Of a DNA stretch of 64,000 bases, positions 63,633 through 64,000 are shown piece by piece. Every line of letters starts with the position of its first letter. Positions within the stretch are counted from its first letter, which is position 1. The notes beneath the pieces were generated by a model. That model was not told the origin of the DNA, searched no databases, and worked only from the letters and a program-made list of their open reading frames with translations. This DNA comes from Bufo bufo (lineage: Eukaryota; Chordata; Amphibia; Anura; Bufonidae): positions 514,438,852-514,502,851 of the forward strand of contig NC_053390.1 of assembly GCF_905171765.1 (NCBI RefSeq), given 5' to 3'. Position numbers and translations under genes: made by a program.

Positions 63633-64000
63633 TCTCCCTCTGTGTGTCACCCTCACCATGCCGACAGTGTTCCTATGTCTTGACACAGCTGCATCAGGAC
63701 GTTCTGTGCGGGGAAAGAAGAAGAAGAAATATCGGAAGCAGCGCCAGCAGCATGGAGTCCATGGTAGAGGCACAGGGAGGCACACTAAGGACGTAGGTAA
63801 CACTACCACATGCTCTACACTAGTGTTATCTGTGGTTTTACATAGGACTGCAGGTAACACTACCACATTATCAACACTAGTTATCTGTGGTTTTACATAG
63901 GACTGCAGGTAACACTACCACATTATCAGCACTAGTGTGATCTGTGGTTTTACATAGAACTGCAGGTAACACTACCACATTTTCAGTAATCAGAGAGCCA
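63633..64000. repeat. module shared with the hAT at 13.9 kb, with 57-bp tandem repeats
   Basis: Repeats CTGTGTGTCACC, ACAGTGTTCCTATGTCTTGA, a purine-rich GAAAGAAGAAGAAG stretch and three or more 57-bp units (CACTAGTGTTATCTGTGGTT, GACTGCAGGTAACACTACC), as at 15137-15420. It runs off the window edge, so it may be part of another copy of that hAT element. Confidence 0.8.

Overview
The window is vertebrate, most like an anuran amphibian with a large genome. This is inferred from its mobile elements: long-terminus TTAA-target elements, hAT, Harbinger and Tc1 relatives, L1 LINEs, chromodomain Ty3/Gypsy elements, Ngaro-type tyrosine-recombinase retrotransposons and Penelope-like elements (PLEs), with hardly any other sequence. 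I recognise no host gene, tRNA, rRNA or CRISPR array. Almost every base that can be explained belongs to a transposable element (TE) or a satellite, and several elements sit inside one another.

Layout. 1-6.3 kb: an L1 ORF2 fragment (minus strand) split by a 2.45-kb TTAA-target element (A); beside it, an inverted sister copy (B) is nested in a third relative (C). 6.3-17.4 kb: small tandem repeats, MITEs, a TA-target element carrying a cruciform and a 27-bp minisatellite, another TTAA element (D), and a 2.36-kb hAT element with a perfect 8-bp target duplication (TSD). 17.4-22.9 kb: a decayed chromodomain Gypsy (Gypsy-1) with two LTRs and a 5-bp TSD. 23.0-24.0 kb: a Harbinger MITE and a hAT MITE. 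24.2-28.9 kb: a Ngaro-like element (Ngaro-1) with A1-B1-A2-B2 split direct repeats. 29.0-29.9 kb: a solo LTR. 31.1-42.3 kb: a full-length L1 (minus strand, 14-bp TSD) with a young Gypsy (Gypsy-2, 32.0-37.5 kb) inside its ORF2. 44.2-50.2 kb: a degraded autonomous hAT. 50.2-51.8 kb: a PLE tail split by a solo LTR. 52.2-57.6 kb: a near-palindromic PLE composite with an intact 781-codon RT/GIY-YIG reading frame. 57.6-59.2 kb: a full-length Tc1 with a broken transposase. 59.2-62.3 kb: a second, internally deleted Ngaro-like element. 62.3-63.6 kb: a Tc1 deletion derivative holding a 912-bp mariner-type palindrome. The last 370 bases repeat a module also found inside the 13.9-kb hAT.

Relations between elements. 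No cellular pathway is encoded. Order of insertion can be read from target duplications: A after the L1 at 1-3.5 kb, B after C, Gypsy-2 after the full-length L1, the solo LTR after the PLE tail, and the palindrome after the Tc1 derivative. Proteins that still look intact are the PLE protein and L1 ORF1p. The RTs of both Gypsy elements have lost the motif A aspartate, and the Tc1 transposase has lost its DDE glutamate.

Most interesting points: (1) a 10-nt complement in Gypsy-2 between the predicted transcript 5' end and the site just after the 5' LTR, as expected for Tf1/sushi-type self-priming; (2) the PLE inverted dimer with its intact reading frame; (3) hammerhead-like folds at both PLE 3' ends, one split by an LTR; (4) TE insertions whose removal, with one target copy, restores an L1 reading frame; (5) two different Ngaro-like elements sharing one terminal architecture.
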